Assembly (NCBI RefSeq): GCF_049723905.1 | Contig: NZ_JBJKFD010000001.1 | Span: 3,286,001-3,350,000 of the forward strand | Length of the DNA stretch: 64,000 nucleotides | Source of the DNA: G963665185 sp049723905 | GTDB lineage: Bacteria > Desulfobacterota > Desulfovibrionia > Desulfovibrionales > Desulfovibrionaceae | Direction of reading: 5' to 3' | Part shown: piece after piece, positions 51,594-60,000 of the stretch | How positions within the stretch are numbered: the stretch's first letter is position 1 | Layout of the letters: each line of letters opens with the position of its first letter | Notes under the pieces: model-generated | Told to the model about the DNA's origin: nothing | The model's database searches: none | Seen by the model: only the letters and a program-made list of their open reading frames with translations | Position numbers and translations under genes: made by a program

Positions 51594-52841
51594 CTATGCC
51601 GCCCGGGAAGTCGTCCTGACGGCGATGACGCTGTTGCGCCGGATCATCAGGGCCGAGAAGAGGCCGACGACGCCGGACGCGGCAAGGAAGCTGAAGATAT
51701 ACAGGTAGCCGGTGTTGCCAAACCTGTCGAGCCAAACGCCGAAGAGCGGGTTGTAGATCATGTCGGGCAGGTAGCCGATCATGGAGGCGACCGCCACGGT
51801 CGTGCCGGTGAACCGGCGGGGAATGCCGACCTCCTCGATGCAGGAGTAGAGGATCGAGTAGCAGGTGAAGGTCACGGCGGCGAGCAGGAGCTGGAGGCCG
51901 ATGACCACGGCGGCGCTGGTGCCCACGGGCAGCAGCATGAAGACGACCAGGATGGAAGTCATCAGCGCGAAACAGCTGATGATGACCAGGGCCGGGGACT
52001 TCAGCTTGTCCGCGAAGATGCCGCCCAGCGGGCCGCAGGTCAGGCGCAACACATGAGTGCGCACGATGGCCAATACACCGGAGAAAGCCATGGTCACGCC
52101 GATGACCTTGGTCATGTAGGGGTTGAAGTAGGAGGTGCTGGTGTAGATGCCGTGGCCGCAGAATATCAGGATGGAGATGGCCCAGGTCATGGGGTTCTTG
52201 AGCACGATGAGGATGTCGCTGGTCTTGAACTTGTCGTCCTCCGATTCCGCTGCCGCGTCTTTGGCTTCCTCAAAGAAGAAGAACACGATGATCGACGAGA
52301 GGATGCAGGTCGCGCCCTGCACGTAGATGACTCCCTTGAGGCCGCCCACGGCGTCGGCGGTGAAAAGGCCGTAGACGTACAGGGCGACGGAGGCGGTGAT
52401 GGCCGAAAAGGCTCCGACGCCGGAGCTGAAGAAGCCGTAGAGCTTGCCCTGCTCCGCGGCGGTGCCAAGCAGGCGGATGGCCTTGATGATGCCCGACCAG
52501 AACGCGAAGGCGGTGCTGAACGCCAGGAGGATCCAGACGACCAAGGCGAAGGAGTAGTTCATGTTCAGGGCGAAGACGAAGTTGAGCACGCCCGTGGCGA
52601 ATAAGGAGGCCACCAGCACGTACTTGGCCTTGAATTTGTCGGCCACCCAGCCGCCGGGAATGTACAGGACAAGTGCGGCGATGGTGTAGACGGTAAGCAG
52701 GAAGCCCGCCTGCTCGTTGTTGCAGCCAACTCCTTCCAGCAACTGGTCGTAGAAAACGTACTTGATGTACGGCAACATGTAACTGGCGGCGTACCCCAGC
52801 GACAGCGCGAACAATACGAAGTATTTCCTGAACATATTCAT
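51594..52841 (-). CDS. MFS transporter, organic-acid type
   Basis: A 415-residue major facilitator with twelve predicted helices. The helix 2-3 loop GGWVADKFKAKYV near residue 63 is the MFS signature; the second half repeats it weakly (GGIFADKLKSP). It resembles the oxalate/formate and hexuronate-type subfamilies, but the substrate is unknown. AGGAGG precedes the ATG. It leads the minus-strand block with the oxidase genes and is divergent from iclR, so uptake of the hydroxyacid oxidised by the GlcDF-like enzyme is a reasonable guess. Confidence 0.85.
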   Translation of the reverse strand: MNMFRKYFVLFALSLGYAASYMLPYIKYVFYDQLLEGVGCNNEQAGFLLTVYTIAALVLYIPGGWVADKFKAKYVLVASLFATGVLNFVFALNMNYSFALVVWILLAFSTAFAFWSGIIKAIRLLGTAAEQGKLYGFFSSGVGAFSAITASVALYVYGLFTADAVGGLKGVIYVQGATCILSSIIVFFFFEEAKDAAAESEDDKFKTSDILIVLKNPMTWAISILIFCGHGIYTSTSYFNPYMTKVIGVTMAFSGVLAIVRTHVLRLTCGPLGGIFADKLKSPALVIISCFALMTSILVVFMLLPVGTSAAVVIGLQLLLAAVTFTCYSILYSCIEEVGIPRRFTGTTVAVASMIGYLPDMIYNPLFGVWLDRFGNTGYLYIFSFLAASGVVGLFSALMIRRNSVIAVRTTSRAA

Positions 52842-53286
52842 GCCAACCTCCTGAAAATCCTACTGTTGTCGTCGCCCCCGGCGCGACGGGTTTCTAATCC
52901 CTCACAACGACAAGGGCGTCCGCTGCGCAGATTCCCTATCCTTTGCAGAGCTCTCGATTCTGCGTCATGCGGGCGCTTTTTTTTCAGATCCGGTCATTCC
53001 GACCTCCACTCGGTTGCTGCTCCGGTCTTCCCTGCTGAATGCGATGGGCTGGCCGGGTTGTAATTTTCGTATTTTCGTGCGGCCGAATGGCTGGACGGCA
53101 CGGTTCCTGTTAGCGTTGATCACTGTCTATTGCCGTTTGAAGAATGCTGTCAAAAATATTTTCAGTTACGAATAAAAGTTCGCATATGCGTATAATTTGT
53201 ACTTTACATCAGGCAAGGATATAAAGAGGGTGGGGAAGGCGAAAGGGCCGCAACCGCTTTTCTCCTTACTGCTCAGGAGGTGGAAG
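52842..53286. promoter_or_regulatory. Divergent MFS/iclR regulatory region
   Basis: 445 bp without a gene. A good -10 TATAAT (53191-53196) directed toward iclR directly follows the perfect palindrome CGCATATGCG (53181-53190), a plausible IclR-family operator. The MFS-side promoter was not located. Confidence 0.55.
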
Positions 53287-54033
53287 ATGAAATTGAACAG
53301 AACCGCCCACAGGGTGACGGAGATACTCCGCCTGCTGGCTGAAAGCCCGGAGGGGCTGACCCTGACCGAGATCGGGAATGAATTGGCGCTCCCCAAGGCC
53401 AGCGCGTTCGATATCGTGCAGACATTGAAGAAGACGCATTTTCTCCGGGAGTCCAACAGGCGGTACGCGATAGGCTTTATGGCGCAAGAGGTGGGCGAGG
53501 CCTATTCCAAGGGCAAGGACCTCTATGGAGCCACGCAGCCGCACCTAGCGGTCCTGGCAGATGCGTTGAACATGGCGGGGTCGCTCGTCACCTATGAGCG
53601 GGGGACGCTGAATTACGTCATCGAGCACCGCCCGATAGGCTCAATCGTCAATCCCGTGGCGTCAAGCGGCATGGATTTCGTGCATGCGTCTTCATCCGGT
53701 AAATCGCTGATCGCCTTCATGCCCGAGGCGCGTCAACGCAAGGCGTTGTCCCTTTTGACGTTCAAGCGATTTACGGACAGAACGATCCTGAACATGGTCG
53801 ACTTCATGGAGGAACTCGAGCGGATCAGAACCCGTGGATACGCGATCGACAATCGGGAATTCAACGAATTGATGACCTGCGTATCCACGCCTATCTTCAG
53901 GCGGAATCAGGCCGTGGCGACCTTGACGTTGTCCGATCTCCAAGTTGATCCTGACGCCGTCCCCGATATAGCCGAGCGGCTTTTGGAGACGGCGCGGAAC
54001 ATAGCGGCCGAACTGGCGAAGGACGATGAGTGA
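53287..54033 (+). CDS. IclR-family regulator
   Basis: A 248-residue IclR regulator: winged helix RVTEILRLLAESPEGLTLTEI with LPKASAFDIVQTL, then the effector domain with GMDFVHASSSGKSLIAFMP near residue 130 and RTRGYAIDNREFNELMTCVSTPI near 185. Divergent from the MFS-oxidase block, it probably controls it in response to the transported acid. GGAGGTGG precedes the ATG at 53287; a longer frame upstream is unlikely. Confidence 0.9.
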   Translation: MKLNRTAHRVTEILRLLAESPEGLTLTEIGNELALPKASAFDIVQTLKKTHFLRESNRRYAIGFMAQEVGEAYSKGKDLYGATQPHLAVLADALNMAGSLVTYERGTLNYVIEHRPIGSIVNPVASSGMDFVHASSSGKSLIAFMPEARQRKALSLLTFKRFTDRTILNMVDFMEELERIRTRGYAIDNREFNELMTCVSTPIFRRNQAVATLTLSDLQVDPDAVPDIAERLLETARNIAAELAKDDE

Positions 54034-54066
54034 CTTGCCCCGGAGTCCGTTCCGGTCTTTTGTTCC

Positions 54067-54573
54067 GCGCACTTTTCCCGACTTCATCTCCGTATTGCCG
54101 ATGCTCGTAACGACTTCCTGCACAAGGCATCCGCCGCCATTGCCCAAAACCACGGCATGGTGGCTATGGAGGACCTGCAGGTATCGAACATGAGCGCTTC
54201 GGCAAAAGGGAGCATGGAGGAGCCGGGACGAAACGTGAAAGCCAAATCCGGTCTGAACAAGGCGATTCTCGACCAGGGCTGGTTCGAGTTTCGCCGCCAG
54301 CTTGGGTACAAGCTGGACTGGCTGGGCGGAAGGCTGGTGCTGGTGGACCCGAAGAACACAAGCCGGACGTGTGCTCAATGCGGCCATGTCGCGGCTGAAA
54401 ACCGGAAGACGCAAAGCCGGTTCAGGTGTGTGGCTTGTGGCCACACAGCCCATGCGGACCTGAACGCGGCGATAAACATTTTGGCGGCAGGGCTTGCCGT
54501 TACAGCCTGTGGAGAGGGAAAGGCTCAAGCGCCCTCGATGAAGCAGGAACCAACCGGGAAGGTGGCTGCATGA
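54067..54573 (+). pseudogene. tnpB: TnpB (IS200/IS605 OrfB) C-terminal fragment
   Basis: About 169 codons of the C-terminal part of TnpB, with no start of its own: LHLRIADARNDFLHKAS, the RuvC-II glutamate in VAMEDLQVSNM, the zinc ribbon CAQCGHV...CVACGHTAH and the RuvC-III aspartate in HADLNAAINIL. The N-terminal half with the first RuvC aspartate is missing, so it is a dead RNA-guided nuclease fragment. The left break lies just past the iclR stop and marks the right edge of the GC-rich block. Its 3' end overlaps the AbrB-like gene on the other strand. Confidence 0.85.
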
Positions 54574-54866
54574 ATGCTTTCATCTTCGCCGGAATCCCCT
54601 TCCTTCAGGTGGGGGAGGAAGTCAACGGAGTTCTTCACAGCAAAATCTTCGTTCACCAACGAGGCCAGACTTGCAAGATGTTCATCACGTCTTGTTGTTG
54701 GATCAAACGGTTTAAGAAGAACCGCCCCGGTTGGCAGCTTGTGGGCAATCACATATTTCTGATCATCCCTAAGACCAAGATTCTCACGGAGCCAGGCTTG
54801 ATTTAAAACGAGTTGCCTGTTCTTTGGGCTGACAGTCAGTATTTCAAATTCTGTCGTTTTGGACAT
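54525..54866 (-). CDS. AbrB/antitoxin-like small protein, 3' end altered by IS
   Basis: A 113-residue protein with a SpoVT/AbrB-like segment: FEILTVSPKNRQLVLNQAWL, NLGLRDDQKYVIAHKLPTGA and VLLKPFDP, i.e. the beta-hairpin DNA-binding fold of antitoxins. The last ~16 codons lie antisense to the TnpB fragment end, so the original C-terminus was probably replaced when the IS inserted. No toxin gene remains adjacent. AGGAG precedes the ATG at 54866. A palindrome at 54964-54978 upstream may be its autoregulatory operator. The family call is tentative. Confidence 0.55.
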   Translation of the reverse strand: MSKTTEFEILTVSPKNRQLVLNQAWLRENLGLRDDQKYVIAHKLPTGAVLLKPFDPTTRRDEHLASLASLVNEDFAVKNSVDFLPHLKEGDSGEDESIHAATFPVGSCFIEGA

Positions 54867-54963
54867 CGACTCTCTCCTTTTGAGACAGATCGTCTTAGCC
54901 TGTGTGAAAGTTTGGCAGGCTGCTTTTCTTTTCAAGCAGCCTGCCACTTGAGGGCTGAAGAAA

Positions 54964-54978
54964 CGTAAGAGTCTTACG
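54964..54978. promoter_or_regulatory. Palindrome upstream of the AbrB-like gene
   Basis: CGTAAGA-G-TCTTACG, perfect 7-bp arms, ~100 bp upstream of the AbrB-like start. A GGCAGGCTGCTT/AAGCAGCCTGCC hairpin lies between (54915-54946). Confidence 0.45.
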
Positions 54979-54983
54979 GAAGT

Positions 54984-55019
54984 GGCTGTCCAGTGGGCCG
55001 TCCAGTGAGCTGTCCAGTG
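54984..55019. repeat. Short tandem repeat, 3 x 12 bp
   Basis: Three units GGCTGTCCAGTG, GGCCGTCCAGTG, AGCTGTCCAGTG in a row, in the gene-poor gap between the AbrB-like gene and the chemoreceptor terminator. Confidence 0.7.
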
Positions 55020-55105
55020 AGTTTTTTAGGGAGGGGAAGGGCAGCCCATACAACGCCTGATCCGCGCAATTCGCGATCACCGGCAATGTTCTGGTTGAGA
55101 ACAAA

Positions 55106-55146
55106 TAAAAAGGGCGCGCCGAGCCTTTAAGGTACAGCGCGCCCTG
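55106..55146 (-). terminator. Terminator of the chemoreceptor gene
   Basis: Minus-strand AGGGCGCGC and GCGCGCCCT arms followed by TTTTTATTTG, 45 bp past the stop of the chemoreceptor. Confidence 0.8.
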
Positions 55147-55190
55147 TGTGTTAGGATTTATCGGGCGTTGGGGTTTTGTTTGCGGGGTGG

Positions 55191-57212
55191 TTATGCGTTT
55201 TTCAGCTGTTCGACCACCGAGCGCAAATCGCCCGCCATGTGTGCCAGCTGCTCGATGGCGCGGGCCGATTCGTTAATGCTGTCCGAGGTCTCGTTGGCAA
55301 TAATCGAAACTTCTTCCACGGTGTGGCTTATCTCTTCCGAAGCGGCGGACTGTTCTTCGGCGGCCGTGGCTATGGACTGCGCCTGGGAGGCATTGGCCTC
55401 GGCAAAGGAGAGGATGTTTTCCAGCACTCCACCCGAGTCGTGCGCAAGGGTGGTCGTCTCTTCCACGGAGATCGAAGCCGTATCCATGGAGTTGATGCTC
55501 TGCTTGGACGCAGCCTGAATGGCCGAGATTTTCTTGCCCACCTCGTCGGTTGCGCCGATGGTTTTTTCCGCCAGTTTGCGCACTTCGTCGGCCACAACGG
55601 CAAAGCCCCGTCCGGCATCTCCGGCCCGGGCGGCCTCGATGGCGGCGTTCAGCGCCAGAAGGTTGGTCTGGTCCGCAATGTCGTTGATCACGTCCATGAT
55701 GGCCCCGATGCTGTCCGCCTGCTGGCCCAAAGCCGTCAGCTCTTTCTTCATGGCCAGGGTTTGTTCCTGAACGTGGTTTACCGAAGTGATGACCCGGCGC
55801 ACCAGGTCGGAACCCCGGCTCGCCTCTTCCTGGGTGTTTACCGCGTTGGTCGCGGCATCCCCGGAATTGCGGGCCACCTCGATGACCGAGGCGTTCATCT
55901 GCTCCATGCTTGTGGCGGTTTCGGCCAGCCGTTCGTGCTGGGTCTTGGCAGAGCTGGCTATCTGGTCGGCCTGCGCGCCCAGTTCCTCGGTGCCCGAGGC
56001 AATGCGCTCCACCACGCCTTCAATTTGCGAGGCAGCCTGCATAATGCCCTTTTGGGTGGCCAGTTCGGCTTCCCTGCGGGCTTCTTCGGCCTCGGAAACC
56101 GCCTTGCGGGCGCGTTCCGCTTCCTGTTCGGCCAGCCGTTCCTTTTCCGCGCTTTGGTCGATCATTTCCTTGAGGGTGCCGACCATGGAGCGCAGGGCTG
56201 CGGCCAGCACGCCGACCTCGTCCTTGCGGTTGATGTCCAGGGTTTCGTCCAACTTCCCTTCGGAAACAGCGGCGGCAAAGGCCACGCTTTTGTTCAGCGG
56301 CTTGAAGATGAGATACGAAGCCAGCAGATTGAGCATGATGGCCGAGACGATAAGGGCGGCAGCGGCAACCATGGCCATGTGGTACATGTTTTCCCAGGAA
56401 TCCGCGTGGATGACGTCCACCTGCTCGAAAGACCAGACCTTCCAGTCCAGGCTCTTGATGGCAAAGACGCTGCCTTCATAGTTCCGGCCATTGTACGAGA
56501 ATTTGATCCGTCCGTCGGATTGGAGGGATTTGTATTGTTTCAGGTCCGGGATGAGTTCCCAGAGAATTTTTCCTATGTCCTCCGCGTTGTCGCTGGCCAT
56601 GACGTCGCCATTTGGGCGGGTGAGGAACAGGTTTTTGAAATCGAGCACATGGTTGGTGTAGTCCGTAATGTCCTTGAGCCCGAGGTTGATGCACAGGGTT
56701 CCGGCAACTTCGCCCTGCTTGAGAATGGGGACGCCCGCCGCCATGACGGTTACGCCCTGCGACGAGGTGTAGGGCGTGGTGACGATGCGTTTTTCTCCGG
56801 CGAACAGCCGCTTGTACCATTCGCGTCCGAGTTTTTTAGCATTGAAATTGGGGACCAGCCCGTTGATGTCGTAGGTGGTTCCGTTGGCATAGCAAAAATA
56901 GGCCACCCCCACTCCTGTCTGGCTTACAAGCTTCTTGAGCAGGGTGTCTCTGTACTTCATCACCGCCTGCGGATCATCCGTGGGCGCTGCGTAGAACAGG
57001 CGGGCGGTCAGTTCCAGGGTATTGAAGTAGACTTCCAGCTTTTCCGATACCGCCTTGCCCACGGAGCGGGCCACGGTATCGAGTTTTTCTTTTTCCGAGG
57101 TGTTGGAAGAGGCGCTGAAGTTTTCATACGAGATTGCGGTCATCACAAGAATGACCAGGGTAAAGAAAGAGAACACACTGAAAACGATCTTGTTTTTTGC
57201 GCTCAAGGCCAC
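55191..57212 (-). CDS. Methyl-accepting chemotaxis protein with periplasmic Cache domain
   Basis: A 673-residue transmembrane chemoreceptor. TM1 is at ~8-26. A periplasmic dCache ligand domain covers ~30-275, with YFCYANGTTYDINGLVP and GREWYKRLF followed by VTTPYTSSQGVTVM, the dCache_1 pattern. TM2 is at ~278-302, HAMP at ~303-355, and a signalling domain ends the protein, with its conserved hairpin tip DQTNLLALNAAIEAARAG near 520. Ligands of dCache domains are small amino or organic acids. A sigma54-type promoter at 57402-57417 suggests coregulation with the neighbouring catabolic genes. Confidence 0.93.
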   Translation of the reverse strand: MALSAKNKIVFSVFSFFTLVILVMTAISYENFSASSNTSEKEKLDTVARSVGKAVSEKLEVYFNTLELTARLFYAAPTDDPQAVMKYRDTLLKKLVSQTGVGVAYFCYANGTTYDINGLVPNFNAKKLGREWYKRLFAGEKRIVTTPYTSSQGVTVMAAGVPILKQGEVAGTLCINLGLKDITDYTNHVLDFKNLFLTRPNGDVMASDNAEDIGKILWELIPDLKQYKSLQSDGRIKFSYNGRNYEGSVFAIKSLDWKVWSFEQVDVIHADSWENMYHMAMVAAAALIVSAIMLNLLASYLIFKPLNKSVAFAAAVSEGKLDETLDINRKDEVGVLAAALRSMVGTLKEMIDQSAEKERLAEQEAERARKAVSEAEEARREAELATQKGIMQAASQIEGVVERIASGTEELGAQADQIASSAKTQHERLAETATSMEQMNASVIEVARNSGDAATNAVNTQEEASRGSDLVRRVITSVNHVQEQTLAMKKELTALGQQADSIGAIMDVINDIADQTNLLALNAAIEAARAGDAGRGFAVVADEVRKLAEKTIGATDEVGKKISAIQAASKQSINSMDTASISVEETTTLAHDSGGVLENILSFAEANASQAQSIATAAEEQSAASEEISHTVEEVSIIANETSDSINESARAIEQLAHMAGDLRSVVEQLKNA

Positions 57213-57401
57213 ATTAATTCTCCTGTCGCATGAAAGACTGCGCGTTTCTTTTTGCCTGCCTGCGTTAATACCTGTTGTGATGCATGGCTCGGTTTCTGGA
57301 CTTTTATATCCCGAGATGCGTCCGGATTTCGCGAAGCTTTAGCTGGCAATCGGCAATGCAAAGTAAAAATTGGTTGAAGATGGAAATTGTAGATACCTAT
57401 A

Positions 57402-57417
57402 AGCAATAAATGCACCA
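57402..57417 (-). promoter_or_regulatory. Candidate sigma54 promoter of the chemoreceptor gene
   Basis: On the minus strand TGGTGCATTTATTGCT, GG and GC ten bases apart, 190 bp upstream of the start. TGGTGC is a weaker -24 than TGGCAC. Confidence 0.55.
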
Positions 57418-57719
57418 GCAAATTATAATAATGCGTTTTTGGATGCCATTATAAGTGTTGTATGCGCTTTCTTTACAGCTCAGGTTCGGGCTGATTTCGG
57501 TTTTGCCCGATGTCTCCTGTGCAGCCCAGGAAAGTAAGGGGGAAAGTCAGCTGCATCACAAGTGAAGCGATACAGTGCAAAGAGCAGGATCTGGGCGTGC
57601 GCAGAGAGCGCTGTTTGCTGGAATACACAGCGGAATGCAAAATCTTGCTGAAGAAAATGCGTTACCTGGGCGGGGAGGAAGGTGCGGCAGGACTATGGTG
57701 TGCAGAAATGCCATACCCT

Positions 57720-57735
57720 GTTGCATAGGTGCAAT
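57720..57735. promoter_or_regulatory. Candidate activator site, chemoreceptor side
   Basis: GTTGCA-TAGG-TGCAAT, almost the same as the site at 41750. It lies ~300 bp upstream of the 57402 promoter and 26 bp past the TauE stop. The rest of 57213-57760 shows no gene. Confidence 0.5.
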
Positions 57736-57760
57736 ATCGGCTTACATTACCATTGTGTCG

Positions 57761-58489
57761 TTAAAGGTATTCCATGAGCATGGCCGCCGCGCTGATGCTG
57801 GAAAGCAGAAAGACCGCCGGACGGGTGCACCGTTTGTCGAAATACGGGGAGAGCTTGAAGGACAGCACGTACCCCAGAACCGCGGCAGGGGCCAGGGCCA
57901 GGGCCAGCTGGAGCTGCAAAAGCCCGAGTTTTCCCACCGAGGCCAGGGCAATGAGGGACATGGCCACGGAGATGAGGCCGACGGCGGAAAGGGTGCCGCG
58001 CAGTTCCGGGCCGGGGCTGTTCTGAAGGGCGATGGCCAGGGGCGGAACGCATACGCCGCTCAGGGTGCCCATGAACCCGCCCATGGTTCCGGCGGCAAAA
58101 AGGATTTTTCTGTTGGGCGTTATGCGGATGCCCAGCATGCTGAGGGCCACGCCGAGAAAAATAAGTCCGCCGAAGAGGATGGCTGTTTCCCGGTGGGGAA
58201 GGTGGGCCACCAGCAGGGCGGCCAGCCCAGTTCCTATGACGAAGCCAGGGATGCTCTGTTTGACGTAGGTCCGGTTGATGGCGTTGCGTTCGCGGAAGAG
58301 GATCATGGCGGTCATGAGGCCGACCAGAAGAACGATGGGGCCGGGATAAAAGGCCGGGTCTATCAGCAGGAGAAAGGGGCCGATGAGCAGTGCCAGGCCG
58401 AATCCAGCCAGGCCGTTGCCAAAAGCGCCTATGGTTACGACAAGAAAGGCGAGCAAAAGATCGTGAACTGAAATTCCGGGAAGGAACAT
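57761..58489 (-). CDS. TauE/SafE-family membrane permease
   Basis: A 242-residue permease with about eight hydrophobic helices. The TauE/SafE landmarks are the N-terminal VTIGAFGNGLAGFGLALLIGPFL and the matching GGFMGTLSGVCVPPLAIAL in the second half. Members export sulfite or sulfonates or import small anions. It follows the dehydrogenase gene on the same strand and probably shares its sigma54 promoter. The ATG at 58489 was preferred; an in-frame TTG at 58522 adds eleven residues. No strong ribosome site is visible for either. Confidence 0.78.
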   Translation of the reverse strand: MFLPGISVHDLLLAFLVVTIGAFGNGLAGFGLALLIGPFLLLIDPAFYPGPIVLLVGLMTAMILFRERNAINRTYVKQSIPGFVIGTGLAALLVAHLPHRETAILFGGLIFLGVALSMLGIRITPNRKILFAAGTMGGFMGTLSGVCVPPLAIALQNSPGPELRGTLSAVGLISVAMSLIALASVGKLGLLQLQLALALAPAAVLGYVLSFKLSPYFDKRCTRPAVFLLSSISAAAMLMEYL

Positions 58490-58597
58490 GGTGTTGGTAC
58501 CTGTTTTCGTGAAGCGATACAAAGGGTTGAACGGTGAATGTGCATCCGATCGGGCCGGGGGCCGGTGGAGGGGGCGGTGTAAGCGCCGGAGTCCGGG

Positions 58598-59455
58598 TCA
58601 GGAAATGATGTGGTGGACGCCGCAGCAGTCCTCTTCGCCATGGCCTTGGGCGCTGGCCTTTTTGAATATTTCCAGAACCGTGCGCATGGTCGACACGTCC
58701 ATGCCCCAGGCTTCCGCCATTTCACAGCCAAGGCGCACGTCCTTCAGTGCCAGGTCCAGCCCGAAGCGCTTTTCGTAGTCCCCGGCTGCAATCCACGGAC
58801 CGCGGACGTCCATCTGAAAACTGCAGGCCCCGGTATCCTGAAGCAGCTCCACGGCCTTTTCCGTATCCAGCCCTGCCTGTTGCAGAATGTGCAGCCCTTC
58901 CGAAAGCACAACCAGATTGGACATGCCTATCATGTTGCTGACCAGCTTTACGGCGCAGGCCGCGTCCACGCTTCCCAGATAATGGGCCGGAGCGCCGATA
59001 ACCGGCCACAGGTCGGAAAGACGCTCAAAGCACTCCCTGTTTCCGCCTATGAACAGCGGTTCTTCCGCCCGTTCGGCATGGGCCGGGGTCTTGCCCAGGG
59101 TGCATTGCAAAAAGCCTATGCCGTACTGCGCGGCAGTGTCTTCGAGAAAATGGGACGTTTGGGGATCTATGGTGCTGAGGTCCACGTAAATGGCCTCGGC
59201 CTTCATTTGGGAAAGCAGCCCCTGTGGCCCGCCCATCAGCGTCATGACGTCCTGGGGCAGCGGCAGGCAGGTGAACACCACCTCGCATGAGGCAAGATCG
59301 CCAATCAGGTTGGTTACCGAGCCGTTGTTCTCCACTGCCGGGCTTGCGGTGCCGCTGGTGCCTCGTTTGTAGATGAGCACCTCGTGGCCGCCCTTCATCA
59401 GGTTGTGGGCGATGGGGGCTCCCATTTTTCCGGTTCCTATACAGCCGATACGCAT
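58598..59455 (-). CDS. Beta-hydroxyacid dehydrogenase-family NAD(P) enzyme
   Basis: A 285-residue 3-hydroxyisobutyrate/6-phosphogluconate dehydrogenase-family enzyme. Nucleotide motif IGCIGTGKMGAPIAHNLM at the N-terminus; catalytic lysine in AVKLVSNMIGMSN near residue 170. The substrate loop is FLQCTLGKTPAHAE rather than the DAPVSGG type of HIBADH; its position and GKTPAHA pattern recall the GRTSANA loop of sulfolactaldehyde reductase YihU. GGAGAA precedes the ATG. It heads an operon with tauE from the sigma54 promoter at 59521-59536. Its substrate is unknown; an acid semialdehyde or hydroxyacid is expected. Confidence 0.82.
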   Translation of the reverse strand: MRIGCIGTGKMGAPIAHNLMKGGHEVLIYKRGTSGTASPAVENNGSVTNLIGDLASCEVVFTCLPLPQDVMTLMGGPQGLLSQMKAEAIYVDLSTIDPQTSHFLEDTAAQYGIGFLQCTLGKTPAHAERAEEPLFIGGNRECFERLSDLWPVIGAPAHYLGSVDAACAVKLVSNMIGMSNLVVLSEGLHILQQAGLDTEKAVELLQDTGACSFQMDVRGPWIAAGDYEKRFGLDLALKDVRLGCEMAEAWGMDVSTMRTVLEIFKKASAQGHGEEDCCGVHHIIS

Positions 59456-59520
59456 GACCCTGTTCTCCTTGTCTCTTGCAACGATAGCCGGTGCGGGACG
59501 TCGCACTATTTGAATAAAAT

Positions 59521-59536
59521 TGCAATCCGGGTGCCA
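59521..59536 (-). promoter_or_regulatory. Sigma54 promoter of the dehydrogenase-tauE operon
   Basis: Minus-strand TGGCACCCGGATTGCA matches TGGCAC-N5-TTGCA exactly, 66 bp upstream of the dehydrogenase start. Confidence 0.85.
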
Positions 59537-59708
59537 TATGCGCGGTGGCCGGGTGCCGGGGTGGGCAACATGTTTGTTTCTAAGGGGAAAAGTTTTGCGC
59601 AGAGGGTTTTTCCCGTATTCCAAAGGATGTTTGGGAAAATATTTTGTTGGGAAAATCGGCAAGAACACTGCGGAGAAAAGGGTCTGCGTTGCGTAACGGC
59701 AGGCCGGT

Positions 59709-59724
59709 GTTGCACCGGTGCACG
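59709..59724. promoter_or_regulatory. Candidate activator site 1 in the divergent region
   Basis: GTTGCA-CCGG-TGCACG, same frame as the site at 41750. It lies between the two divergent sigma54 promoters. Confidence 0.6.
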
Positions 59725-59792
59725 CTTTTGCCTGCCAAATCTGGGGATTCTTCGGTTGTCTCCAGCCATCATGGGGGCAGACCGGAAAAAGT

Positions 59793-59808
59793 GTTGTACC
59801 ACTGCAAT
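59793..59808. promoter_or_regulatory. Candidate activator site 2 in the divergent region
   Basis: GTTGTA-CCAC-TGCAAT, 84 bp (about eight helical turns) from site 1 and 85 bp upstream of the amidohydrolase -24 element. Confidence 0.55.
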
Positions 59809-59892
59809 GTGTGGGAGCTGTTCGGGGCGAAAATCCGTGCGCAATTTCAACAGAATATGGCTCTGCCCGTGGTTTGCGGGGCTTTGGACTGC

Positions 59893-59908
59893 GGGCACTC
59901 TTTTTGCT
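59893..59908 (+). promoter_or_regulatory. Sigma54 promoter of the amidohydrolase gene
   Basis: GGGCACTCTTTTTGCT: GG/GC ten bases apart, matching GGCAC-N5-TTGCT, 93 bp upstream of the ATG at 60001. The gap 59456-60000 contains no gene. Confidence 0.8.
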
Positions 59909-60000
59909 TCAGTGTGCGCGGGATTTCTGAAGGCGCGGCAGGGGAGCGCCGCAGGCCTAAGGCAGACAACATGTGCATTGTAATTCAAAAGGAGTCTTTC

